Translations under genes and position numbers: made by a program | Assembly (NCBI GenBank): GCA_050633285.1 | Contig: JBOEGG010000005.1 | Location: 434,001 to 498,000 of the forward strand | Length of the DNA stretch: 64,000 nucleotides | Source: UBA1672 sp050633285 | GTDB taxonomy: Bacteria > Pseudomonadota > Alphaproteobacteria > Micavibrionales > Micavibrionaceae | Direction of reading: 5' to 3' | The notes under the pieces: model-generated | The model's input: only the letters and a program-made list of their open reading frames with translations | Databases searched by the model: none | What the model was told of the DNA's origin: nothing | Shown here: in pieces, positions 1 through 7,911 of the stretch | How the letters are laid out: every line of letters begins with the position of its first letter | How positions within the stretch are numbered: the stretch's first letter is position 1

Positions 1-209
1 ACGGCCAGTAGGCTCATGAGTGCTATTAAGAGTGTTAGGAACTGTGTGTCGTCACTTTGTTCCAGTGGTAAGTCATAATCGCGCAAGCCCAAGCGATTCA
101 TAATGGGTGCTGTGGCCTTATTCTGTAATAGGGCATTAAAGGTTTGCTTTTTTTTATGTGCAAAACTTTGTGCGAATGACATTTTTTTTACTGTTACATT
201 AGAAGACAT
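1..209 (-). CDS. ftsX: Cell division protein FtsX, N-terminal fragment (cut by window edge)
   Basis: FtsX is the membrane subunit of the FtsEX complex, which couples ATP hydrolysis by FtsE to septal peptidoglycan remodelling. The reading frame starts at an ATG at 209-207, overlapping the 3' end of ftsE by 11 bases, and stays open to the window edge. About 69 residues are visible: a basic cytoplasmic leader (KKKQ near residue 20), a short polar stretch (LRDYDLPLEQSDDTQF) and the beginning of a hydrophobic helix (LTLLIALMSLLA). This is the usual start of alphaproteobacterial FtsX, where the cytoplasmic arm precedes the first membrane segment. The identification rests partly on the position directly after ftsE. 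The permease domain lies outside the window. Confidence 0.85.
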   Translation of the reverse strand, partial: MSSNVTVKKMSFAQSFAHKKKQTFNALLQNKATAPIMNRLGLRDYDLPLEQSDDTQFLTLLIALMSLLA

Positions 210-906
210 TACGGATTTTCTGCATTATTTTGTTGTTTGTTTGAGGTTCTTCGTTATGTGTTGTGCCGTCGCTTAAGCATAAGCAAGGGTGTGCAAATTG
301 TTCTATTATTTGCGGGTTGTGGGTTGCTATTACGATTGTTGTGCCCATACGGTTTAATTGTTCAAATAATCCCATTAAACGGAAACCGATTTCATCATCC
401 AGATTTCCTGTAGGCTCATCTGCAAGTAGGAGTTTCGGGCGTGCAATAACTGCGCGTGCGATGGCTGTGCGTTGTTGTTGTCCACCTGAGAGCGTTGGGG
501 GGAGTTTGTTTTGGTGATCGCCAAGCCCAACCCAATCAAGAAGCTCTGCTACGTGGCTTTTTATTTCTTTGTCCGGGCGACCAAGAATACGTAAGGGCAG
601 GGCAACATTATCGAATGTTGATAAATGATTGAGCAAACGAAAATCCTGAAATACAATGCCGATACGTTGGCGTAGTTCAACAAGATCTGTGCGTTGCAGG
701 GATGATAGTTTTTTGCCAAACATCGTGATTGCACCACTCGTGGGCATATGCCCGAGATACATCAGGTTCATCAATGATGTTTTCCCTGATCCGCTGGGGC
801 CGGTTAGGAAATGGTACGATCCGGGGTTGAGGGTAAAGTTCACATCATGGAGAACCTTCTCATCATTGGAGTCGTATTGAAATGCAACATTTTCAAATTT
901 AATCAT
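199..906 (-). CDS. ftsE: Cell division ATP-binding protein FtsE
   Basis: ABC-type ATPase of the FtsEX division complex, acting at the cytoplasmic face of the septal membrane. At 235 residues it has the expected length. Visible motifs in order: Walker A GPSGSGKT (about 36-43), Q-loop at Q87, signature LSGGQ (139-143) followed by QQRTAIARA, Walker B KLLLADEPTGNLD (158-170) and the switch histidine in ATHNP (about H196). The first residues match the FtsE pattern of a short beta strand (IKFENVAFQY). It overlaps ftsX by 11 bases and lies 30 bases after the secreted helical-repeat gene at 937-1683, so the three genes look co-transcribed. The C-terminal 20 residues are poorly conserved and asparagine-rich. 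Confidence 0.95.
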   Translation of the reverse strand: MIKFENVAFQYDSNDEKVLHDVNFTLNPGSYHFLTGPSGSGKTSLMNLMYLGHMPTSGAITMFGKKLSSLQRTDLVELRQRIGIVFQDFRLLNHLSTFDNVALPLRILGRPDKEIKSHVAELLDWVGLGDHQNKLPPTLSGGQQQRTAIARAVIARPKLLLADEPTGNLDDEIGFRLMGLFEQLNRMGTTIVIATHNPQIIEQFAHPCLCLSDGTTHNEEPQTNNKIMQKIRNVF

Positions 907-936
907 AATATATAGTGACCCTAATGCTTCATCTCT

Positions 937-1683
937 TTAGTTCTTAGTTTCTCTGGGGCTTTGTTTATCAAGCATGTATTGTAGTGTTCCTGTACGCTTA
1001 TAGGCATTTGTGATTGCCGTCGCAGCGGCGTAAGATTCTGTGTACCGTGCATTATCTGCCAGAATTTTTGAGACGATGCTATATGCTTTATTACGGAATG
1101 CAAGGGAGTCTATGCGTTCAATGCTTACTTGTGCAGATTTATAATCTCCTTTTTCAGCTTGAATTTCGGCTGTTTCACCGTACGCTTTGTTACGTAAGGC
1201 ATGGTTTTTCATATCGCTTGCCGTTTTCCATGCGCCATCATTATCCCCTGCAAAAGCTTGTGCCATTGCAATATATGTCAGGGCAATTGCATAAGAGGGG
1301 GGGTGATCGAGTTTTTCTGCTTCTGTGCGGAGTGTTTGAAACATGGTGTCATGTTCTGCTTTTGTATAATCGATTGCCGCGATGGCCATACCAATACCGC
1401 GGATTGTCATAGCTTTTGTATCTTGGTTGGATATCTCGGTGATGACCGTAACGGCTTTATCAAACTTTTTATCTGCTGCATATGTTTTTGCGATTTCACG
1501 AAAGCTCTGATCTTTCCAAATCGTTTTTTCAATCGTGCGTGCGGTATCTGTCATTTGTGCCAAAATGCACGTGCGGTCTGATGATATGCATTCTGGGCTT
1601 TGAGCTTTAGAAATGTGAGAGGATATAGAAAGTGCGGTAAAAGTGAAAAAAATCAGCAAAAAATGATGTTTTTTGTGGTACAT
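937..1683 (-). CDS. Secreted helical-repeat (TPR-like) protein upstream of ftsEX
   Basis: 248-residue protein of unknown function. It begins with a signal peptide (basic MYHKKHH, a hydrophobic core, cleavage probably after SKA near residue 27), so the mature part should be periplasmic. The rest is helical and rich in alanine, with repeated units that resemble tetratricopeptide-type repeats: REIAKTYAADKKFDKAVTVI, then YIAMAQAFAGDNDGAWKTA, then GETAEIQAEKGDYKSAQVSI, then SIVSKILADNARYTESYAAA. Two cysteines (CISSDRTC) sit just after the cleavage site and may form a disulfide. It is the first gene of a probable transcription unit with ftsE and ftsX, 30 bases upstream of ftsE. A periplasmic role linked to division is an inference from position only. 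Confidence 0.7.
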   Translation of the reverse strand: MYHKKHHFLLIFFTFTALSISSHISKAQSPECISSDRTCILAQMTDTARTIEKTIWKDQSFREIAKTYAADKKFDKAVTVITEISNQDTKAMTIRGIGMAIAAIDYTKAEHDTMFQTLRTEAEKLDHPPSYAIALTYIAMAQAFAGDNDGAWKTASDMKNHALRNKAYGETAEIQAEKGDYKSAQVSIERIDSLAFRNKAYSIVSKILADNARYTESYAAATAITNAYKRTGTLQYMLDKQSPRETKN

Positions 1684-1790
1684 GTAAATATCCTACTGCG
1701 TGTTGTGGTGCGGCACTGTCTTTGTACCGTTTTGCTTGCCCATATTCCTTTGTACTAAACTTGGTAACGAAAAAGAAGAACGTGATTGAA

Positions 1791-2879
1791 ATGATTCTGA
1801 CTTGTCCCAGTTGTAATACAAAATTTAATCTTGATCGTTCAATTCTTGGTGAAGAGGGACGAAAGGTTAAGTGTACGTCTTGTTCCGATATCTGGTTTCA
1901 AGAGCCGGAGGATGTTGAGGAAGAGAAGGTCAGTGAAGCTGAGGCAGAAGATAATGCGTCTGTGGATGTTGCTTTTGTCGAGGGGGGTGATGGTGAAGAC
2001 GATGTTCAGGATGTTGAGGATCCTGTTGATTATGTTTCACAAGAGGTTCGTCTGGAACAGCCGCAAGGGTCATTTCTAACAAAGTTAAAAGGCCTAACAT
2101 CTTCTGCTAATTTATATGATAAGCGTCTTGGTTACGGCCTGCCTGCGGTTGTTTGTTGTTTATTTCTTATTCCGTCCTTATTTAATAGCCAAGCAATTAT
2201 GCGTGATGACCCATCGATGCAGGCATTTTATGGGCTATTTGGTATTAGTATGGATATTCCGGGTGAGGGCTTGGTTTTTGACCAAGTTCAGGCGGAAGAT
2301 ATGGGGGCTTCTGTTAAGGTGAGTGGTAATATCCTGAACCTTGCGGCAGAGGGGGCAGATGTTCCGTTTATAGAGGCTTCTTTAAAGGATGGTAAAGGCA
2401 CCGTTGTGTCAAAGTGGTATATACAGCCGCCTTCACATGTGATGGAAGGTGAGGCAACAATGTCGTTTGAATCTGTTTATTATAAGCAGGACAAACATGA
2501 GGGGGGGCATTCTGAGGCAAGCTCTCATAGTGACAATGGGCATGGAGATAATCACGGTGACGCACATACTGATGACCATGGGCAGGATGGCGACCACGAT
2601 AGTGGTGAACATGGTGATGAGCACAAGGTTGAAAACGAGCTACAAATACGTTTTGTCCTGATCCCTAAAATTGGCGGAGCAGGCGACGATAGTAATCAAG
2701 TTCATCCTGTGGGCGAGAGCGATCACCAGAGCGATCACGGAGCGTCCGCAAAATCTCGTCTACACGCTTCTTCTCCTGCTCATCAGGGATCTTCACAGGA
2801 GAGCCATGGGCAGAACCATTCTCGTCCTGATCCCCACCATAAGGACGACCAAGCGGGTCATAGCGTTGAGCACCACTAA
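1791..2879 (+). CDS. MJ0042-type zinc-ribbon membrane protein with His-rich C-terminal half
   Basis: The protein begins with an MJ0042 zinc ribbon (TCPSCNTKF then KVKCTSCSDIW: two CxxC pairs), continues through an acidic linker and one membrane segment (about VVCCLFLIPSLF), and then a DUF3426-like outer domain. This is a common alphaproteobacterial architecture, and such genes are often divergent from ftsE as here. I chose the ATG at 1791 because it places the first Cys pair at residue 4-7, as in the family; an upstream in-frame ATG at 1722 would add 23 unlike residues. Two features are odd. A His/Asp/Gly-rich insert (about 2490-2625, 10 His in 45 residues) splits the last strand region of the domain. 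After the domain's natural end (IRFVLIPK) the frame stays open for 215 bases antisense to the DUF4175 gene, adding 12 more histidines. Confidence 0.85.
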   Translation: MILTCPSCNTKFNLDRSILGEEGRKVKCTSCSDIWFQEPEDVEEEKVSEAEAEDNASVDVAFVEGGDGEDDVQDVEDPVDYVSQEVRLEQPQGSFLTKLKGLTSSANLYDKRLGYGLPAVVCCLFLIPSLFNSQAIMRDDPSMQAFYGLFGISMDIPGEGLVFDQVQAEDMGASVKVSGNILNLAAEGADVPFIEASLKDGKGTVVSKWYIQPPSHVMEGEATMSFESVYYKQDKHEGGHSEASSHSDNGHGDNHGDAHTDDHGQDGDHDSGEHGDEHKVENELQIRFVLIPKIGGAGDDSNQVHPVGESDHQSDHGASAKSRLHASSPAHQGSSQESHGQNHSRPDPHHKDDQAGHSVEHH

Positions 2880-5454
2880 AGCCGATACCAATCATTTGTT
2901 GTAAGCGTGCCTTTAATTGTTGGCTGAGTTGTTCTTGTGCTTCTTTTAGGTGTTCTATGGCTTTTTCCTGATGTGGGATGGCACTTTTCGGATCGACTTG
3001 TGCAAGTGCTTCTTCTGAACCACGCATTTCTTGTTCCGCATTGCCCATATTTTCCGGTATTTCATCCAGTTTCTCAGATGCCTCAAGCATGAGCTGACCA
3101 AGGATGTAGCGTAGAGCCTGTTGCTCTGCTCTATTCTCAGAGGTGTCGATGTTCATAGGAGCGTTTTGCTCTGTGTTTTTCTGATCTGTTGGCGGTGGCG
3201 TTGGAGTATTATTTTCTTGTTTTGGTGTTGGTGGAGCGTTGTTCATACCAAAATCTTTAAGAATTTCATCCATTGTAGGCATGGAGGATGGTGCATTCTT
3301 CTTGCGTTGTTTTTGATGTTTGTTCAGTAGTTTTTGAAGGTTCGCCTGTTTGTTTGTTTTTTCAAGAAGCGCCTCTTGTTTTTCAATAAGCTGTTGTAAC
3401 TCATTTATGCCTTTTTTCATCATTTGCATATCTTTGGGCATTTGCATTTGGCCGGCATTTCCCATCATTTCCATCATACGCTGAAGCTGTGACATAAGCT
3501 CTCGTGCTTTTTCCTCATCACCTGATTTCATTGCATTTTCAATTTCTTCCATTAATTTGGCTAGGCTGTCAGGGGATATAAGCTCGCTGAACTGATCCGG
3601 GGAGAATTGCGGGAAATCGTCACCATCTTGCATGCGTTTTTGTGCATCGCGTTGCATCTCAACAAAATACTCCATCATTTTTTGGCGTAAGTTGTCCATG
3701 AGCTGTGCGATTTCTTCGTCGCTTGAGTTTGGATCTCGCATAGCGTTTTCAAGAGCGCGTTGTGCATCGCGCAGTTCTCTCATTGCGAGGGCGAGGTTGC
3801 CATCTTCGATGGATATGGCGAGATTCCATAGTAAGTCTATGATATCTTCTGCTGCGGTAATGCGGTCTTCTTGTGGCTTTTTATCGACATAGTATAAACG
3901 TGAACTTGCCGTACGTAGGCCTAAGAAAATAATAGGATTGTTTTGGAAGTAATCGGGTGCAGACAGTAAAACCTCAAGGTTTTGTGCGACCTCTATAAAG
4001 CTGTCATTGTAATCCCATGCCAGACGTTTGCGCAGGGCGATTATGGTTTTTGCCATAGGGTGTTCAAAATGCCGTTCTGGTAATACCAAGGATATTTTTT
4101 GAAGTGATGATGTTTGTTTTTTATGGTCATGAGCAATAAATTCAAACGTAACTGGGAGGCCTGCCCATGTATGCCATGCAAGGTCATATGTGGGTGATAT
4201 TTTAAATTCCGTATTGGGGCGTGACATGATAAGGCGTATATCGGTAAACGAACCACCGAGTGGCTTGTCCTCTACCATTTTATCTATATCCATTTTCATG
4301 TGTAGTTCGGTAACGCTGTAGTCATCTTTTACGGCGAGCGGAAAGCGTAAACGGAAGTCACTGAGCTGTTCGTATTGCTCTTCAGGTTTAAGGTCTTCTT
4401 CTGTTGTTGTTGGCTCAGTTGTATCTTGTTCTTGTATCGTGTCTGTGTTTTCGGTTGGAATCTCAGTTTCGACTATAATGTCTTCGACCCCATCGAAAGA
4501 TTGACTGTTTGTACTGTCCTGTTCGTTGTGGGAGGTGTAAATCTCAGGAGGGGTATCGTTGATATAATTATAATTTATTTTTGCGCGTGAAATGCCAAGT
4601 TGTGTAACGGATAAGCTGGTGGCATCAGTAATGGTTGTTTCTATGCCATATAACCCGTTTTCAAGGTTCGGAATGATATGGCTGTCTTGTCCTATTTTTA
4701 GGTAGGGGGTAAAGAGCTTTCCGAAGCTGCTATAGAGGCGGAGTTTGACTTCACTGCCTTCGGGAATGTCTATTGTTTGTGCGTATGTGCCGTGTCCACT
4801 GATGTAGATTTCAGGCTGTAGGGTGTATTCGGGGGGCTTTATCCAAATTTGTGTATCTTTGCCCTGTGATATTGCAAAAGATGGAGATATGGGCATAAGT
4901 CCGGCAGATATTCTATCTTGCCAAGCATTTCCGGAAACCATAAGTCCGGCGATAAACATGATTAGAGCGATAAAGCGATAAGCATATGGATCGCGGCGTG
5001 ATAGGAAAGTGCGAATTGATGGAGTTTTTAGGTGCGCCATCGTGTGAAGGGCGGTTTTTTGCGATAAATTCCATAAGTCTCTGGTTTCATGTTTACGAGG
5101 GTTTGCGAGCTTATCTTCTAATAATGCGATTTGACCGCGTGGTAGTGCGCTTTGTTTTTCCAGCTGTAGGTTCAGTGCTTTATCATGCGGAAATTTAAAT
5201 AAGAGGGCATCTTTTCTTAGGAAATAAATACATCCAATAACAAAGATGAACGTTGTAAGTATGTTTGCGGCTTGTCCGAAGAAGGACGGTATGCCAAGCA
5301 TCCAAAGGCCACATATAAATAATACCCAAAAGAATAAACGCCATATGCCCTGAATAATGCGTTCAATTGTTAATGCAACAAAGGCTTTACGCTGCTTTTT
5401 AGCCAGTGCATTCAGGAATGGGCGGTTTTCGAAATCTATAGGGTCAATGGCCAT
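2665..5454 (-). CDS. TIGR02302/DUF4175 family membrane protein
   Basis: Large (929 residues) alphaproteobacterial protein of unknown function, a family that usually sits beside lysA. Near the N-terminus there are two closely spaced membrane segments (about 34-75) and a third near residue 165-185 (FIALIMFIAGLMVSGNAW). A mostly beta-rich extracytoplasmic part follows, with an acidic Glu/Thr-rich spacer around residues 330-360. The second half is low-complexity and helical, rich in Gln, Met and Glu (QLQRMMEMMGNAGQMQMP), typical of this family's low-complexity region. The C-terminus carries the conserved DPLGRP and a final ELDYYRRLL-like segment, so its end is genuine even though the convergent zinc-ribbon gene overlaps it by 215 bases. 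A weak promoter may lie in 5455-5627, where I see no other gene. Confidence 0.9.
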   Translation of the reverse strand: MAIDPIDFENRPFLNALAKKQRKAFVALTIERIIQGIWRLFFWVLFICGLWMLGIPSFFGQAANILTTFIFVIGCIYFLRKDALLFKFPHDKALNLQLEKQSALPRGQIALLEDKLANPRKHETRDLWNLSQKTALHTMAHLKTPSIRTFLSRRDPYAYRFIALIMFIAGLMVSGNAWQDRISAGLMPISPSFAISQGKDTQIWIKPPEYTLQPEIYISGHGTYAQTIDIPEGSEVKLRLYSSFGKLFTPYLKIGQDSHIIPNLENGLYGIETTITDATSLSVTQLGISRAKINYNYINDTPPEIYTSHNEQDSTNSQSFDGVEDIIVETEIPTENTDTIQEQDTTEPTTTEEDLKPEEQYEQLSDFRLRFPLAVKDDYSVTELHMKMDIDKMVEDKPLGGSFTDIRLIMSRPNTEFKISPTYDLAWHTWAGLPVTFEFIAHDHKKQTSSLQKISLVLPERHFEHPMAKTIIALRKRLAWDYNDSFIEVAQNLEVLLSAPDYFQNNPIIFLGLRTASSRLYYVDKKPQEDRITAAEDIIDLLWNLAISIEDGNLALAMRELRDAQRALENAMRDPNSSDEEIAQLMDNLRQKMMEYFVEMQRDAQKRMQDGDDFPQFSPDQFSELISPDSLAKLMEEIENAMKSGDEEKARELMSQLQRMMEMMGNAGQMQMPKDMQMMKKGINELQQLIEKQEALLEKTNKQANLQKLLNKHQKQRKKNAPSSMPTMDEILKDFGMNNAPPTPKQENNTPTPPPTDQKNTEQNAPMNIDTSENRAEQQALRYILGQLMLEASEKLDEIPENMGNAEQEMRGSEEALAQVDPKSAIPHQEKAIEHLKEAQEQLSQQLKARLQQMIGIGFSGAQRYDPLGRPYGGDQDENGSAHGSPVKIPDEQEKKRVDEILRTLRDRSGDRSRPQDELDYYRRLLRQF

Positions 5455-5627
5455 ATTTTATGTATCCCCCAACATCGTTGTTCATTTTGTATAGTTATAA
5501 AATATACTGCGCCGTTTATACCTTGTTGGGGTATAAGCAAAACGACTATATGCATAGGGGTAGGATATCGTGTTTTTGCACGCTAACCCATCATTTTTTA
5601 TATTATTCCACCGTTTTGTGGTGTGGT

Positions 5628-6896
5628 TTAGAGCCAATCGGGAACGTTTTCGCGGGCTATTAAGTCTTCTAATGTTTGTGCTTTGTTGATTAATGAAACG
5701 TTGTCTCCATCAACAAGTATTTCTGCGGGTAAACATCTGGAGTTATAATTTGAGGCCATGGCAAAACCATATGCGCCTGCGGATTCAATGACCACAAGAT
5801 CGCCTTTGTTAACCTCTGATATTTCGCGTCCTTTTGCGAAGATGTCGCCGCTTTCACAAATTGGCCCTACAACGTCATATGTTTCTTTTTGGGCGTTATG
5901 GCTCATCACTGCGCGCACACCGTGATAGGCTTCGTACAATGTTGGACGGATTAGATCATTCATTCCTGCATCAAGTACAAGGAATTTACGTGATGGTGTG
6001 GTTTTAACATATTGTGTTCGCGTAAGTAGTACGCCGGAATTACCAACCATATAGCGTCCGGGTTCCATCTGTATTTTTGTATCCAGAGGTACAATAATCT
6101 CGGCCACCCATTTTGCGTAGGCGTCCAAATCCAAAAGTTGTTCATCATTATAGATAATGGGAAAACCACCGCCAATATCGAGATGCGTAACTGTGTGTCC
6201 GTTATTACGCAGTATATGAACAAGTTCTGCCACTTTTTCAAAAGCAGGTTTGAATGCTTCTACGTTTGAAACTTGAGAGCCGATATGAACAGATATACCA
6301 GACGGAATAATATGTTCCATTTCTTCGGCACGTTTGTATAGGGCAAGAATGTCATCGGCAGTGTTCCCGAATTTATCTTCTTTGCGGCCTGTTGATATTT
6401 TATTATGTCCGCCACCGGTGATGTTAGGATTTAGACGGAACACCACATTCACTTTTTTACCTGATTGCGATGCATATTTATTGATGTTGTCGAGCTCTTC
6501 CGGTGCTTCTATATTAAATTGAAGGATATCAGCATCAAGGCATGCTTTGATCTCAGATTCGTTTTTTCCGAAACTGGTGGAGATTATTTTATCGCCTGTG
6601 AAACCGGACTTTAGGCCACGGAAGAGTTCTCCTTCAGATACAATTTCAAGTCCGCTGCCGAGTGTTTGCAGAAGTTTTAAAATTGCTAGGTTGGAGTTTG
6701 CTTTACATGCATAACAAAGGAGGGGCTGTCGATCTGCCGGTATTGCTTTTTGCATGGCGTTTTGTAGTGCCTCGAACTGTTTTTTAATTACAGAAGCACT
6801 ATAAACATAGCATGGCGTGCCATATTCTTTTGCAATTTCGGTCAAGGGAATGTTATCGGCATGTAATATGCCGTTTTTTTCTGTAAATCCGCCCAT
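5628..6896 (-). CDS. lysA: Diaminopimelate decarboxylase
   Basis: PLP enzyme that converts meso-diaminopimelate to L-lysine, the last step of lysine synthesis. At 422 residues it has the usual length. The PLP lysine is in CYACKANSN (K65). Other family motifs follow in order: HIGSQV, the glycine-rich phosphate-binding DIGGGFPI, EPGRYMVGNSG, the substrate-binding cysteine in CESGDIFAKGR, and the C-terminal GAYGFAMASNYNSR. It lies 14 bases downstream of the LptM-like gene, so the pair is probably one transcript. With lysC at 12.8 kb, the window holds the first and the last enzymes of lysine synthesis. The neighbourhood (TlpA-like gene, small lipoprotein, lysA, DUF4175) is a classical alphaproteobacterial arrangement, except that argH, often present between tlpA and the lipoprotein gene, is absent here. 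Confidence 0.96.
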   Translation of the reverse strand: MGGFTEKNGILHADNIPLTEIAKEYGTPCYVYSASVIKKQFEALQNAMQKAIPADRQPLLCYACKANSNLAILKLLQTLGSGLEIVSEGELFRGLKSGFTGDKIISTSFGKNESEIKACLDADILQFNIEAPEELDNINKYASQSGKKVNVVFRLNPNITGGGHNKISTGRKEDKFGNTADDILALYKRAEEMEHIIPSGISVHIGSQVSNVEAFKPAFEKVAELVHILRNNGHTVTHLDIGGGFPIIYNDEQLLDLDAYAKWVAEIIVPLDTKIQMEPGRYMVGNSGVLLTRTQYVKTTPSRKFLVLDAGMNDLIRPTLYEAYHGVRAVMSHNAQKETYDVVGPICESGDIFAKGREISEVNKGDLVVIESAGAYGFAMASNYNSRCLPAEILVDGDNVSLINKAQTLEDLIARENVPDWL

Positions 6897-6910
6897 TTTT
6901 CGATCCTTAA

Positions 6911-7093
6911 TTAAAAGCTTTTATTTTCAAGGCCCGGCTGTGGGTCTGTTGACGGGCTTGGGTATGTGCGCGGAAACTCTGTATGTTCCGCACCCGCAGG
7001 TGGATCAACATATGGCGGTTTGATTCCACATGCGCTTAGGCTTATGCTTGTGAAACAAATCATGATATAGAATAATAATCTCATTGCGTTCAT
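6911..7093 (-). CDS. Small LptM-like lipoprotein
   Basis: 60-residue lipoprotein with a short signal peptide ending in the lipobox LSAC (Cys22), followed by GIKPPYVDPPAG and a Pro-rich tail containing FPRTYPSP. This fits the LPAM_2/LptM-type family of small outer-membrane lipoproteins, which often precede lysA. LptM in enterobacteria assists assembly of the LPS translocon LptD; transfer of that role to this protein is an inference. The start at 7093 has a good ribosome site (AAGG about six bases upstream); the ATG three codons later also would give a full signal peptide. It is divergent from the thioredoxin gene at 7196. Confidence 0.8.
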   Translation of the reverse strand: MNAMRLLFYIMICFTSISLSACGIKPPYVDPPAGAEHTEFPRTYPSPSTDPQPGLENKSF

Positions 7094-7195
7094 CTTTTAC
7101 CTTTTCCTTCTTAGATCATTATGTATCGTGGAATTGATAAAAAGAAAACCCCAAAGACGTATATGGGATGAGAATTACAGAGGTATAATTTTACG

Positions 7196-7768
7196 ATGTT
7201 GAAATCAGTGGCTATGATTAAAGGTGTGTTCTTGTTCTTTCTTTGGGCTTGTTCGTTGTTTTTTGTGCAGCCATCATTTGCTGATGAGCAGGATATGTCG
7301 GATCTTTTCAGGAATATTACCAAGATTGAGGAAGAGACATTCTTTCCTGAGGGGATCGAGATTGAAGATCGTGATGGCAATATGGTTGCGTTATTTGATT
7401 CGGGTGAAGGGCAGTTTACGGTCTTAAATCTTTGGGCAACGTGGTGTCCCTCATGTATTAAGGAATTACCATCTTTGTCGCGACTAAATTCATCTGTTGT
7501 CTCTAAAAAGGGGTGGCGTGTTATGGCCGTTTCCATTGATATGAATGATCAAAGAGGCAAAGTGTTGGACTTCATTGAAGAGCGTAATCTCTCGGAAGTT
7601 GCTGCTTATTTTGATAGTAATTTGTCTTTACAAAAAAACATGAATATACGAGGGCTTCCCGTGACATGGATATTAGATGATAAGGGAAGAATTCTATATG
7701 AAATAACCGGTATAGCCGAATGGGACAGGTTGGCTATTATTTCGTTCTTACTTGGTATGCATTCTTGA
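7196..7768 (+). CDS. TlpA-like secreted thiol-disulfide oxidoreductase
   Basis: 190-residue thioredoxin-fold protein with an N-terminal signal peptide or membrane anchor (GVFLFFLWACSLFFVQPSFA) and the redox motif WATWCPSC in the TlpA/ResA position, followed by KELPSL. The cis-proline motif is RGLPVTWILD, and the last helix follows. Such proteins reduce disulfides in the periplasm, commonly for cytochrome c or oxidase maturation; the substrate is not evident here. The start is uncertain: ATG at 7196 has no clear ribosome site, and ATG at 7214 would give a shorter, more typical signal peptide. It is divergent from the LptM-like and lysA pair. Confidence 0.85.
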   Translation: MLKSVAMIKGVFLFFLWACSLFFVQPSFADEQDMSDLFRNITKIEEETFFPEGIEIEDRDGNMVALFDSGEGQFTVLNLWATWCPSCIKELPSLSRLNSSVVSKKGWRVMAVSIDMNDQRGKVLDFIEERNLSEVAAYFDSNLSLQKNMNIRGLPVTWILDDKGRILYEITGIAEWDRLAIISFLLGMHS

Positions 7769-7911
7769 TATATTTTATCAACTGTACCGTTCTGTTATCT
7801 TTTCTTTATATGCATTTCTTTAACAGATATGTGGTATATTCATGGCTTAAATTCCTTTCGGAATATGTATTAGATACAAAAAATAGATGTTATGCGCAGG
7901 AAATTTTTTAG

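Noticed and set aside
2449..2904. Alternative + strand ORFs over the His-rich region and the DUF4175 3' end.
   Set aside because: They are shifted-frame shadows of the MJ0042 gene or antisense of DUF4175, without ribosome sites or protein-like composition.
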